Shown here in pieces: positions 6,259-12,957 of a DNA stretch of 16,118 nt. A model generated the notes under the pieces. That model was not told where the DNA came from and made no database searches. It worked only from the letters and a program-made list of their open reading frames with translations. The stretch is from Candidatus Margulisiibacteriota bacterium. Lineage in GTDB: Bacteria; Margulisbacteria; WOR-1; XYC2-FULL-46-14; JAHJBW01. Where the stretch lies: contig JAHJBW010000206.1 of NCBI GenBank assembly GCA_018813405.1, positions 1-16,118 on the forward strand, written 5' to 3'. The position numbers and the translations under genes were made by a program. Every line of letters starts with the position of its first letter. Position 1 is the stretch's first letter.

Positions 6259-7559
6259 GAAATGACTACATCCATTCTTGTGATATCTTCATAGTTCTCG
6301 CGCCTGATAATCTCATAGGCCTGGCCCTGGTTCAACATGACCATGGCAGGCCGGCAAACACGATTGTAATTGCTGGCCATGGAGTAATTATAAGCACCCG
6401 TGGCCGTGACCGCAAGCACATCTCCAACTTCCACCTTTTTAAGCTCTACATCGCGCAAGATAACATCGCCCGATTCGCAAAACCTGCCGGCAACGGTTAC
6501 TCGTTCTTTCGCGCCGTTGTCTTCGTTAAACTTGTTGGCGACATAAGCCGCGTATTTGGCGTCGTAAAGTATGGGACGCGGGTTGTCCGCCATGCCGCCG
6601 TCGATCATAATATACTTCCTTACACCGGGAATGTCCTTGATGACGCCGATCTCGTAAAGCGTGACCCCCGCATTGCCCACCAGCGACCTGCCAGGCTCAA
6701 GTATAAGCCTGGGCGCGGGAAGGGACAGCTCTTTTATGCGGGCCATCAGCCTTTTGCATATCCTTTCGGCAAACTCTCCTGTACCCGGCACTTTTTCATC
6801 GCCAAGGTAGCTTATGCCCAGCCCGCCGCCAAGGTTCAATTCCATTACCTCTGTCCTGGTCTGGTCAAGGATGTCCTTTGCGGTCTGGCAAAGGACATCG
6901 ACCTCGGCCTCGAACGGCTCGATATCGAATATCTGCGAGCCTATATGCGAATGTATGCCGACAAAGTTGACATATTTTTTTTCGTTGGCAACTCTTACCG
7001 CTTCTATAATATCCTGCCTTTGTATGCCGAACTTGGAGTCGATCTTGCCGGTCTGGATAAATTCGTGTGTGTGGGCTTCAATTCCCGGGTTCATCCTGAA
7101 AAGGATGTCCACTTCTTTCTTTGCATGACCGGCGATCTCGTCAAGCCGTTCAAGTTCTGCGAGATTGTCCACCACAATCCGGCCCACGCCAGCGTCAACC
7201 GCCTCTTTAAGCTCGGCCCTGCTTTTGTTGTTGCCGTGATAATAGATGTTCTTCATGCCGCAGGCGGCCAGGCGGGCCGTATAAAGCTCACCGCCGGAAG
7301 AAACGTCCACGCCCACTCCTTCTGAATCGATGACCTTGAGCACTGCCGTGCAGGAAAGGGCCTTGCTGGCAAAAACTATCCGCGTATCGGGATAATGCGC
7401 CCTGAAGGATTGCGCGTACTCGCGGCATTTTTCGCGCAGGGTAGCCTCGTCCATAACATATAGCGGTGTGCCAAATTCTTTGGCCAGGCCTACGGTATCA
7501 CAACCGCCTATTTCAAGATGGTTCATTTTATTGACCCGCGCGGTGATCGGAAGGTTCAT
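6255..7559 (-). CDS. lysA: Diaminopimelate decarboxylase
   Basis: PLP enzyme that decarboxylates meso-diaminopimelate to L-lysine, the last step of lysine synthesis. Fold type III alanine-racemase-like barrel followed by a beta domain. Seen: the PLP lysine Lys66 in FASKA, HSHIGSQ (203-209), GGGLG (244-248), EPGRSLVG (288-295), DGGMADNPRP (320-329), the substrate-site CESGD (361-365) and GAYNYSMASNYN (388-399). At 434 residues it has the usual length. The ATG overlaps the cimA stop by 4 nt and is preceded by AAAGGA at about 9 nt; Met12 is a possible alternative start. Its stop overlaps the cdaA start, so cimA, lysA and cdaA are translationally linked. Confidence 0.96.
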   Translation of the reverse strand: MNLPITARVNKMNHLEIGGCDTVGLAKEFGTPLYVMDEATLREKCREYAQSFRAHYPDTRIVFASKALSCTAVLKVIDSEGVGVDVSSGGELYTARLAACGMKNIYYHGNNKSRAELKEAVDAGVGRIVVDNLAELERLDEIAGHAKKEVDILFRMNPGIEAHTHEFIQTGKIDSKFGIQRQDIIEAVRVANEKKYVNFVGIHSHIGSQIFDIEPFEAEVDVLCQTAKDILDQTRTEVMELNLGGGLGISYLGDEKVPGTGEFAERICKRLMARIKELSLPAPRLILEPGRSLVGNAGVTLYEIGVIKDIPGVRKYIMIDGGMADNPRPILYDAKYAAYVANKFNEDNGAKERVTVAGRFCESGDVILRDVELKKVEVGDVLAVTATGAYNYSMASNYNRVCRPAMVMLNQGQAYEIIRRENYEDITRMDVVIS

Positions 7560-9124
7560 GCGGCATTTCCTTTCATTAATTTGTATTCCAGGCTGTCAAC
7601 CAGCGCCAGCCAGCTGGCTTCGATAACATTGGTCGAAACCCCAACCGTGCCCCACGAACCATTCTCGTCGGCAGACTCCACAAAAACGCGCACTTTGGCG
7701 GCCGTGCCGGCCCTGGAATCGAGCACGCGGACCTTGTAGTCGGTAAGCTTTACGCGCAAAAGCTCGGGATATATGTCCTCTAACACATTTCGAAGAGCGT
7801 CGTCAAGCGCGTTGACCGGGCCGTCACCTTCCCCGCTGGATTCCAGTATCTGCCCCTTTACGCGGATGCGTATATTGGCCTCGACCAGCGTGGGCTCACT
7901 GCCGAACTTGTTGTTCTGTATCTTAAAGTCGACCAGCTCAAAATGCGCCCTGTTAAGCCCCATGGCCCTTTTTACCAGCAGTTCAAAGGAGGCCTCGCCT
8001 TCTTCAAACTGGTAGCCCTGGTGCTCAAGCTCTTTGAGCAATTTAACAAGCTCTTTGATCTGGGGGCTGTCCTTTTTGATGTCCACGCCGTAGTCTTTGG
8101 CCTTGTAGACAAGGTTGGATATTCCCGAAAGCTCGGACACTGTGACCCTGCGTTCGTTCCCGACCATCTGCGGGTCAAGGTGTTCGTAGGTCTGGGGATG
8201 CTTTAGGACGGCCGAGACATGAATGCCGCCCTTGTGGGAAAAGGCCGACCTGCCCACAAATGGCTTGTGAGCGGGCAATGGGAGATTGGCAATTTCCGCC
8301 ACATGGTGCGCGAGTTTGTACAGGTCTTTCAGGGACTTGTCGCTTACGCAGTTGGTCCCCATTTTCAATTTCAGTATGGGTATGACAGAGCAAAGGTTGG
8401 CGTTGCCGCAGCGCTCGCCGTAACCGTTAATAGTGCCATGTACATGCACACATCCGCTATGCACCGCCTGGACCGAATTAGCTACAGCGCAGTCCGAGTC
8501 GTTGTGGGCGTGTATGCCAAGCGGCTTTTTGGTCTCTTCCCTCACCTCGCCCACAATGGCGGATATTTCAAAAGGCAAACAGCCGCCGTTTGTATCGCAC
8601 AGGCACAGTATATCAGCCCCGCCTTTTTCCGCGGCCTTGAGCGTTTTGAGAGCATAAGCAGGGTTGTTTTTGTAGCCGTCAAAAAAGTGCTCGGCGTCAA
8701 AGATGACCTCCCTGCCCTTTTTCTTGAGGTATTTAACGCTATCTTCGATCAGTTCAAGGTTTTCTTCCAGCGAAATTTTGAGCGCCTCGGTAACATGGAA
8801 GTCCCAGGACTTTCCGAAAATGGCCACGGCAGGCGTCCCCGAATTGACCAGGGCCTGCAAGTTGGCATCTTTTTCACAAGAGTTTTTGGCGCGGCGGGTC
8901 GAGCCAAAGGCCACCAGTCTGGCATTCTTAAGCTTTATATCCCTGGCTTGTTCAAAGAATTCAATGTCTTTGGGATTTGAGCCGGGCCAGCCGCCTTCAA
9001 TATAATGTATGCCTAGCTCGTCGAGAAGTTTGAGTATTTTTATCTTGTCCTGGACGGTAAAAGAGATGCCCTCGGTCTGGGCGCCATCGCGTAAGGTTGT
9101 GTCAAATAATGTAAGTTTGGGCAT
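7556..9124 (-). CDS. cimA: (R)-citramalate synthase
   Basis: Condenses pyruvate and acetyl-CoA to citramalate, the first step of the threonine-independent route to 2-oxobutanoate and isoleucine. The 522-residue protein has the HMG-CoA-lyase-like TIM barrel with FDTTLRDGAQ (7-16), HAHND (205-209) and NGYGERCGNANL (233-244), and the metal and substrate residues are in place. The C-terminal domain (about 370-515, with EGDGPVNALDDALR) is the LeuA allosteric type. The TEGISFTVQDK sequence after the barrel start, the ERCGNANL motif and the overall length fit CimA (TIGR00977) better than LeuA or homocitrate synthase; this choice is by family resemblance, not substrate data. It is the first gene of the cimA-lysA-cdaA-panB operon. 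The start has no Shine-Dalgarno: an extended -10 ends 5 nt before the ATG. Confidence 0.92.
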   Translation of the reverse strand: MPKLTLFDTTLRDGAQTEGISFTVQDKIKILKLLDELGIHYIEGGWPGSNPKDIEFFEQARDIKLKNARLVAFGSTRRAKNSCEKDANLQALVNSGTPAVAIFGKSWDFHVTEALKISLEENLELIEDSVKYLKKKGREVIFDAEHFFDGYKNNPAYALKTLKAAEKGGADILCLCDTNGGCLPFEISAIVGEVREETKKPLGIHAHNDSDCAVANSVQAVHSGCVHVHGTINGYGERCGNANLCSVIPILKLKMGTNCVSDKSLKDLYKLAHHVAEIANLPLPAHKPFVGRSAFSHKGGIHVSAVLKHPQTYEHLDPQMVGNERRVTVSELSGISNLVYKAKDYGVDIKKDSPQIKELVKLLKELEHQGYQFEEGEASFELLVKRAMGLNRAHFELVDFKIQNNKFGSEPTLVEANIRIRVKGQILESSGEGDGPVNALDDALRNVLEDIYPELLRVKLTDYKVRVLDSRAGTAAKVRVFVESADENGSWGTVGVSTNVIEASWLALVDSLEYKLMKGNAA

Positions 9125-9129
9125 ATTTA

Positions 9130-9138
9130 ATTATAACA
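9130..9138 (-). promoter_or_regulatory. Extended -10 promoter of the cimA operon (leaderless)
   Basis: On the minus strand TGTTATAAT ends 5 nt (TAAAT) before the cimA ATG at 9124. It is a perfect -10 with the TGn extension; the hexamer 17 nt upstream (TTCGCG) is a poor -35. Transcription would start at about the ATG itself. The element begins right after the T-run of the upstream terminator. Confidence 0.72.
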
Positions 9139-9142
9139 CGCG

Positions 9143-9176
9143 AAAAGGAAACCGCGAAGTTCATTCGCAGGTTTCC
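9143..9176 (-). terminator. Intrinsic terminator after the ylqD-family gene
   Basis: On the minus strand GGAAACCTGCGAA pairs with TTCGCGGTTTCC around a 5-nt loop, 12 base pairs with one bulge, followed by TTTTCGCG. The hairpin begins about 5 nt after the stop of the upstream gene and ends just before the cimA promoter. The T-run is only four bases, so termination may be incomplete and some readthrough into cimA is possible. Confidence 0.65.
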
Positions 9177-9180
9177 GCGG

Positions 9181-9618
9181 TTAACTTCTGCGGATATCTT
9201 TAACGATACCGTCCTGCAGAAGTATCTCCAGGCCGCCAACTTTCTTATAAAAATCGTCGCCCACATTCACTTCAACCCAGCTTTCCATTGTACCGCGGGG
9301 ATATTCGGCCCCCAGCAAAAGCCTGGATATTTCCTCGGCCTGCTTTTGAAAGACCTTTTTTTGCAATGCCAGCCTGCCTTTTTCCTGGGCAACCTGTCTT
9401 TTGAGATTTTCCAGTTCTTTTAGCTTGCCGGCCTTTTTCATTTCGGAAGCATAAGACTGCACCTGCTGGTCTATCTGGCGGGCGGCATTGTCCAGCTTTT
9501 CTATTTTGGCCCTGATCTCGGTCTCGGAATCCAGCTTGAACTTTTCCGTCACAACCGCCTTTATTTTTACTGCCCGTTTAAGAACCGGGCCTTTGGCAGT
9601 TTTTTTCTCCTTTTTCAT
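9181..9618 (-). CDS. YlqD-family protein
   Basis: A 145-residue soluble protein of unknown function, similar in layout to Bacillus YlqD: a short basic N-terminus, a VVTEKFK strand (about 23-29), a central charged coiled coil (about 35-100) and a C-terminal beta segment VEVNVGDDFYKKV followed by EILLQDGIVKDIR, which matches the VEVEVGD and VKDGVVVEIR ends of YlqD. I start it at the ATG at 9618, which overlaps the preceding stop as TGATG; a GTG one codon upstream (9621) is an alternative. It is coupled to the DUF2892 gene and followed by a terminator. In Bacillus the gene lies among ribosome-maturation genes; here no such neighbour is present. The family match is from memory of its pattern. Confidence 0.75.
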   Translation of the reverse strand: MKKEKKTAKGPVLKRAVKIKAVVTEKFKLDSETEIRAKIEKLDNAARQIDQQVQSYASEMKKAGKLKELENLKRQVAQEKGRLALQKKVFQKQAEEISRLLLGAEYPRGTMESWVEVNVGDDFYKKVGGLEILLQDGIVKDIRRS

Positions 9619-9827
9619 CACCAGAAGTTCTTCCTGTTGGAAGTATAGCCGATCATTTTATATATCAGGCAAAAGCCAACCATACCCGTTAAAAGGGAAT
9701 ACCCGCCCAGCAGGAAAAAGACAGGTGTAAGTATCACGCCGCTATAACCTAAAAACGGCAGGGAAAAGATCAAGGCCCCAAGCAGTATTCTTAGCAGTCT
9801 TTCCATTATTCCGATATTGGGTTCCAT
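9618..9827 (-). CDS. DUF2892 small membrane protein
   Basis: A 69-residue inner-membrane protein with an N-terminal NIGIMERLLRILLGALIF and a C-terminal YSLLTGMVGFCLIYKMIG, the two conserved parts of DUF2892 (the transmembrane domain also found in YgaP). Two hydrophobic helices at about 10-25 and 29-57 are likely. Its function is unknown; in other bacteria the domain often travels with rhodanese or sulfur genes, none of which is here. The ATG at 9827 has a strong Shine-Dalgarno (AGGAGG at 9-nt spacing). It lies 48 nt after the exchanger gene, so it may be co-transcribed with it, and its stop overlaps the next start. Confidence 0.88.
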   Translation of the reverse strand: MEPNIGIMERLLRILLGALIFSLPFLGYSGVILTPVFFLLGGYSLLTGMVGFCLIYKMIGYTSNRKNFW

Positions 9828-9831
9828 AATA

Positions 9832-9868
9832 TAACTCCTCCTAATTCCTCCTGCGCCCCTTGTGGCTT
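9832..9868 (-). promoter_or_regulatory. Two Shine-Dalgarno copies, one in a weak hairpin, before DUF2892
   Basis: On the minus strand TAATCCTCC pairs with GGAGGAATTA around a loop of about 18 nt, hiding a first AGGAGG. A second GGAGGAG follows immediately and stands free before the ATG at 9827. There is no T-run, so it is not a terminator. A modest effect on translation is possible, but this may be no more than duplicated purine-rich sequence. Confidence 0.35.
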
Positions 9869-9875
9869 CGGAGGA

Positions 9876-10850
9876 TTATTTTAACGCAAATAAAGTGTAC
9901 AACGAAATCAAAAAGATAGCAACCTGGACCAAAGAAACGCTTCTGTTCTTTGGTTTTATGACAAACGCCGCGGCCACATAGACCATAAGCATGACCAGCA
10001 AGAAGGCGTTCAAGACCAATTGGGTGTTGGATATGGCCGCCAGTATCGGGCCGCGCTGATAGAACAGATCATCCAAAAACAAAAGAAAAACATTATAAAG
10101 GTTTGACCCGATGAAGTTGCCCACCGCCATGCCGGGAGAAATGAAAAGAGCCGAGGTCGACACCACAAGTTCGGGCAGAGTAGTGGCTATACCAATAAAA
10201 AGGGCCCCGACCAATGTCTGTCCCCACCCGTAAATGCTGGATATCTCTTCGCCAATAAAAGGCAGCCAGGCCCCGGCCGCGACTACGACCAGCGAATAAA
10301 AACAAAACCAGAATACCACCTGGAACATGGAAAGATGCTGGAAAACAAGCTCGCCGTTATGACTGCCCTTTTCCCCATGGTAAAGCGCCCGCATCGCGAC
10401 AGCATAAATAATGAATAGCAAGAAAGTATAAATACTGACATTGAAAAAGACCAGGTCCATCCCGTTCTTGCTCAATACGGTCCCAACCAGCGCGGTAAGC
10501 ACCATTAGAAACACATAAACACCGGTGGTCTTGTTGCCCTGTCCCAGGGACTGAAAGATGGTGGGCTTTTTGCGGAAGAACTGGATGATATCAAGGACCG
10601 CAATGTAAAACATGTTGTACAGGCAGGCGCCGAACACGTTGCCCACAGCCAGGTCAGGAGAATTTACGGCAGTGACCGCGGAAATGCCGTTGGCCGTTTC
10701 GGGCAGTGAGGTTATCATGGCCAGCAAAACAATGCCGATCCAGGCATGCCCCATACCGGTCTTTTCGGCCAGAATATCACCATATTGGGTAAGCTTTCTC
10801 CCTGCCCAGAGGATGGCGACCGCGCAGATCAAGAACTTTATCCAAACCAT
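9876..10850 (-). CDS. CaCA-family sodium/calcium or cation exchanger
   Basis: A 324-residue membrane antiporter of the Ca2+:cation family with about ten hydrophobic helices in two inverted halves. The alpha-1 repeat is AMITSLPET (44-52, Glu51) with GNVFGACLYN (70-79). The alpha-2 repeat is GIATTLPEL (220-228, Glu227) with GNFIGSNLYN (244-253). Both helix-breaking PE motifs and ion-site glutamates are present. Compared with NCX_Mj-type exchangers, the serine of the second alpha-1 helix is Ala75, the alpha-2 serine before PE is Thr224, and the position where NCX_Mj has Asp240 is Asn253. This may change ion preference, so calling it a calcium exporter is not certain. It is divergent from the MBL gene; an extended -10 ends 6 nt before the ATG, suggesting a leaderless mRNA. 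Confidence 0.9.
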   Translation of the reverse strand: MVWIKFLICAVAILWAGRKLTQYGDILAEKTGMGHAWIGIVLLAMITSLPETANGISAVTAVNSPDLAVGNVFGACLYNMFYIAVLDIIQFFRKKPTIFQSLGQGNKTTGVYVFLMVLTALVGTVLSKNGMDLVFFNVSIYTFLLFIIYAVAMRALYHGEKGSHNGELVFQHLSMFQVVFWFCFYSLVVVAAGAWLPFIGEEISSIYGWGQTLVGALFIGIATTLPELVVSTSALFISPGMAVGNFIGSNLYNVFLLFLDDLFYQRGPILAAISNTQLVLNAFLLVMLMVYVAAAFVIKPKNRSVSLVQVAIFLISLYTLFALK

Positions 10851-10856
10851 GAAGCA

Positions 10857-10865
10857 ATTCTATCA
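10857..10865 (-). promoter_or_regulatory. Extended -10 promoter of the exchanger gene (leaderless)
   Basis: On the minus strand TGATAGAAT ends 6 nt (TGCTTC) before the ATG at 10850. It has five of six consensus bases plus TGn. A -35 for it would fall at 10880-10885, between the -10 and ATG of the opposite gene, and is not TTGACA-like. Confidence 0.65.
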
Positions 10866-10870
10866 TACTT

Positions 10871-10879
10871 TGATATAAT
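10871..10879 (+). promoter_or_regulatory. Extended -10 promoter of the MBL operon (leaderless)
   Basis: TGATATAAT ends 6 nt (AGAAAT) before the ATG at 10886, a perfect -10 with TGn. The -35 position (about 10851-10856) reads GAAGCA and lies between the exchanger's -10 and its ATG. The two promoters face away from each other with their -10 elements 5 bp apart. Confidence 0.72.
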
Positions 10880-10885
10880 AGAAAT

Positions 10886-11467
10886 ATGCAAATAAGAAAT
10901 ATCAAAGTCGGCAGATTGGCAACCAATTGCTACATTGTTTTCGACGACAGCAAAGAAGCTCTGGTGATCGACCCCGGGGAAGAACCGGAAAAGATATTGC
11001 CGGAGCTTGTCGACCTAAAACCACAGCTTATAGTCTTGACCCACGGCCATTACGACCACGCCACCCATTGCGGGGTATTGAAAGAAAAACTGAACATCCC
11101 CATCGCCATCCATGAAGACGAGATAAAAATGCTGGCTTTTGCCACCAGGACCAAAGCCGACAGACTGCTTAAGGACGGAGAAATAATTGAGGTTGGATGC
11201 TTGAAGTTTGAAGTTATAAGCACCCCGGGACATACCAGAGGAGGACTCTGCCTCTATAATAAGGAACACGGCGTGCTTTTTTCCGGTGACACATTGTTTG
11301 CCGGCACTTGCGGCCGCTGTGATTTCCCCACCGGCTCGGAAGAAGAAATGGCCGCTTCGTTAAGAAGACTGCTGGCCCTGCCGCCAGAAACACGCGTTTT
11401 GCCAGGCCATGGCAGAGAGACCAGCATTGCCGCGGAAAGATGCCTGATCAATGAATATGGACTTTGA
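10886..11467 (+). CDS. Metallo-beta-lactamase-fold hydrolase (glyoxalase II-like)
   Basis: A 193-residue cytosolic metal-dependent hydrolase of the YcbL/glyoxalase II-like type. Metal ligands seen: THGHYDHATH (52-61; His53, His55, Asp57, His58), PGHT (115-118; His116), SGDTLF (133-138; Asp135) and PGHG (173-176; His175). The GTCGRCDFPTGS stretch (140-151) after the SGD motif is typical of this group. It lacks the C-terminal substrate domain of classical GloB (about 250 residues), so a glutathione thioester substrate is not established. It is the first gene of the plus-strand operon and has no Shine-Dalgarno; an extended -10 lies directly before the ATG. The start agrees with the family, which begins with a strand like MQIRNIKVG. 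Confidence 0.93.
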   Translation: MQIRNIKVGRLATNCYIVFDDSKEALVIDPGEEPEKILPELVDLKPQLIVLTHGHYDHATHCGVLKEKLNIPIAIHEDEIKMLAFATRTKADRLLKDGEIIEVGCLKFEVISTPGHTRGGLCLYNKEHGVLFSGDTLFAGTCGRCDFPTGSEEEMAASLRRLLALPPETRVLPGHGRETSIAAERCLINEYGL

Positions 11468-11511
11468 TCCGCGATTTAGATAGAATGGATGAAAAGGGGG
11501 ATATAAACAAC

Positions 11512-11598
11512 ATGAGAGAAAGACAACAAGAGATCAAACGCCGCAGACAGCGCAGAAAAAAAAGACTTAAGAAAAAGGCCAGGGGCAAAAAGGTCTAA
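11512..11598 (+). CDS. Very basic 28-residue small protein
   Basis: ATG at 11512 to TAA at 11598 encodes MRERQQEIKRRRQRRKK followed by a Lys/Arg-rich tail, with 18 Lys or Arg in 28 residues. A GGGGG run about 11 nt before the ATG may act as a ribosome binding site. An in-frame ATG at 11485 would give a 37-residue form. It lies between the MBL gene and thyX, ending 5 nt before the latter. The pattern recalls small Arg/Lys-rich ribosome-associated or DUF6800-like peptides (xREIxxRRxRRxK), but that is a loose resemblance. It could bind RNA or ribosomes, or it could be a spurious ORF in an A/G-rich leader. Confidence 0.5.
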   Translation: MRERQQEIKRRRQRRKKRLKKKARGKKV

Positions 11599-11603
11599 GC
11601 TTG

Positions 11604-12956
11604 ATGAAAGTACTCCTCGCAGGCTACAACCTCGATAATGAAGTTATCGAAGGGCTCAAGTCGGGCAATAACCGTGGTGACAACGTGACGCCCGAGGTCC
11701 TTTCGGCATCATACGCCCGCATCTCGCGCGATCCGCGCCCCATAGATGAACTGCGCGCCGATGCCCGCAACGAAGTGGAAAAGACCCGTCGCTCCAACAA
11801 GGCCATCATATTTAAAATGGGCCACCATTCCGTGGCCGAACACGCTATCTTTAATTTTGACCTTATCGGGATATCGCGTTTGGCCCTGGAAGAGATCGAA
11901 AAGTTCAGGCTTGTCTCGTATACTGAAAAGTCACAGCGTTATCAGCGGCTCGAGGATAACTATCTGCCTGGCCCATATGATGATATCGTTAAAGAACAAA
12001 ACAAGTCGTATCAGAAAATGGTTGATGGAGGCGTCGAACCCGAGGACGCGCGATACATAACCTCGCTGGCCACCAGGGGCCAGGTGGGGGTGACGATTAA
12101 CGCGCGCAACCTGGAATTACTCTTTAGAAGATTTGCCTCGTCCAAATTGCCTGAGATCAATCGACTGGGAGTAGAGATGTTCAAGCAGGTCGAAGCGATC
12201 GCTCCTTCGATCATTCTTTTTACTCAGCCAAACGCGCTGGACAGGGATACTTATGATGAACTAGGGAAAGGCTTAGGCTTAGGCCTGGGCTCAGGAAAAC
12301 AAAGAGAAGTGTCGCTTGAGTACTATACGCCGAAGGCTGATGAGATGACGGTAGCGGCGCTTATGTATACTGTTTCAAAGGCTCCCTTCAAGGAATGTCT
12401 GGCAAAGGCTGAAAGCTTGAGCAAGGAAGAAAAAATGGAGCTGTTAAAAACAGCGCTAAAGAACATGGAATTCTATGACGCGACCCTGCGCGAGTTTGAA
12501 TATGTTGACCTGGGTTATGATCTGATCGTATCGTCCGCCTGCTTTGGCCAGCTAAAAAGACACCGTATGGCAACCCTGACCTGCCAGGAATATGATCCCT
12601 GCCTGGGGGTTACGATACCGCCCGCAATCGTCACCAGGGGGTATAAGGATGAGTTCATGAGGATAGTTGACCTGACCAACAAAGCCTATGAGAAGCTTAA
12701 AACCCCCTACGTCCTTACCGGGGCGCATCGCAAACGAGCACACTTCAAATGCAATGCCAGGGAGCTGTACCACATCTCCAGATTAAGAGAGGACCAACAC
12801 GCGCAATGGGACATCCAGAACATTTCAAAAGAGATGGTCGAGCAGGCCAAAACAGTAATGCCACTCACCCTGCTGACCTGCTGCGGCAAAGATGTTTATG
12901 CCGGGATCTACAAAGGGATATTCGGCAGTCACCCCAAGGTTTTACCGCTTTACTAA
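11604..12956 (+). CDS. thyX: Tandem-duplicated ThyX-like flavin-dependent thymidylate synthase
   Basis: A 450-residue protein made of two ThyX-like halves; ordinary ThyX is about 220-250 residues and makes dTMP from dUMP with FAD and methylene-tetrahydrofolate. The N-half (1-215) has GHHSVAEHAIFNFDLIGISR (73-92), KFRLVSYTEKSQRY (100-113) in place of RHRxxSxNExSxRY, and INARNLELLFRRF (165-177). The C-half (235-450) has GYDLIVSSACFGQLKRHRMA (304-323) with the RHR intact and CNARELYHISRLREDQHAQW (383-402), but lacks the H-S-EH part. A Gly-Leu linker (222-231) joins them. Each half thus keeps different parts of the signature. Long duplicated relatives exist (Chlamydia has a protein of about 530 residues), and I cannot say whether this one is active. 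The ATG at 11604 is preferred over a TTG one codon upstream. LOG and oxidase genes follow closely. Confidence 0.85.
   Translation: MKVLLAGYNLDNEVIEGLKSGNNRGDNVTPEVLSASYARISRDPRPIDELRADARNEVEKTRRSNKAIIFKMGHHSVAEHAIFNFDLIGISRLALEEIEKFRLVSYTEKSQRYQRLEDNYLPGPYDDIVKEQNKSYQKMVDGGVEPEDARYITSLATRGQVGVTINARNLELLFRRFASSKLPEINRLGVEMFKQVEAIAPSIILFTQPNALDRDTYDELGKGLGLGLGSGKQREVSLEYYTPKADEMTVAALMYTVSKAPFKECLAKAESLSKEEKMELLKTALKNMEFYDATLREFEYVDLGYDLIVSSACFGQLKRHRMATLTCQEYDPCLGVTIPPAIVTRGYKDEFMRIVDLTNKAYEKLKTPYVLTGAHRKRAHFKCNARELYHISRLREDQHAQWDIQNISKEMVEQAKTVMPLTLLTCCGKDVYAGIYKGIFGSHPKVLPLY
12264..12299 (+). repeat. GGCTTA-type simple repeat encoding the ThyX linker
   Basis: Two GGCTTA hexamers followed by GGCCTGGGCT encode the GLGLGLG stretch between the two ThyX-like halves. 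The low complexity suggests growth by replication slippage in a permissive interdomain linker. Confidence 0.55.
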
Positions 12957-12957
12957 C

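Noticed and set aside
8219..8980. 253-codon plus-strand open frame opposite cimA
   Set aside because: Antisense shadow of a clearly conserved cimA; no Shine-Dalgarno or recognisable domain.
11476..11491. Internal promoter with TAGAAT (11481-11486) before the small basic ORF
   Set aside because: It lacks the TGn extension and a -35, and the ATG at 11485 overlaps the hexamer, so it does not fit the leaderless pattern; left unannotated.
12892..12957. Upstream ATG at 12892 for the LOG gene
   Set aside because: It lies inside the thyX coding region in another frame and adds residues without family similarity; the ATG at 12958 directly after the thyX stop is better.
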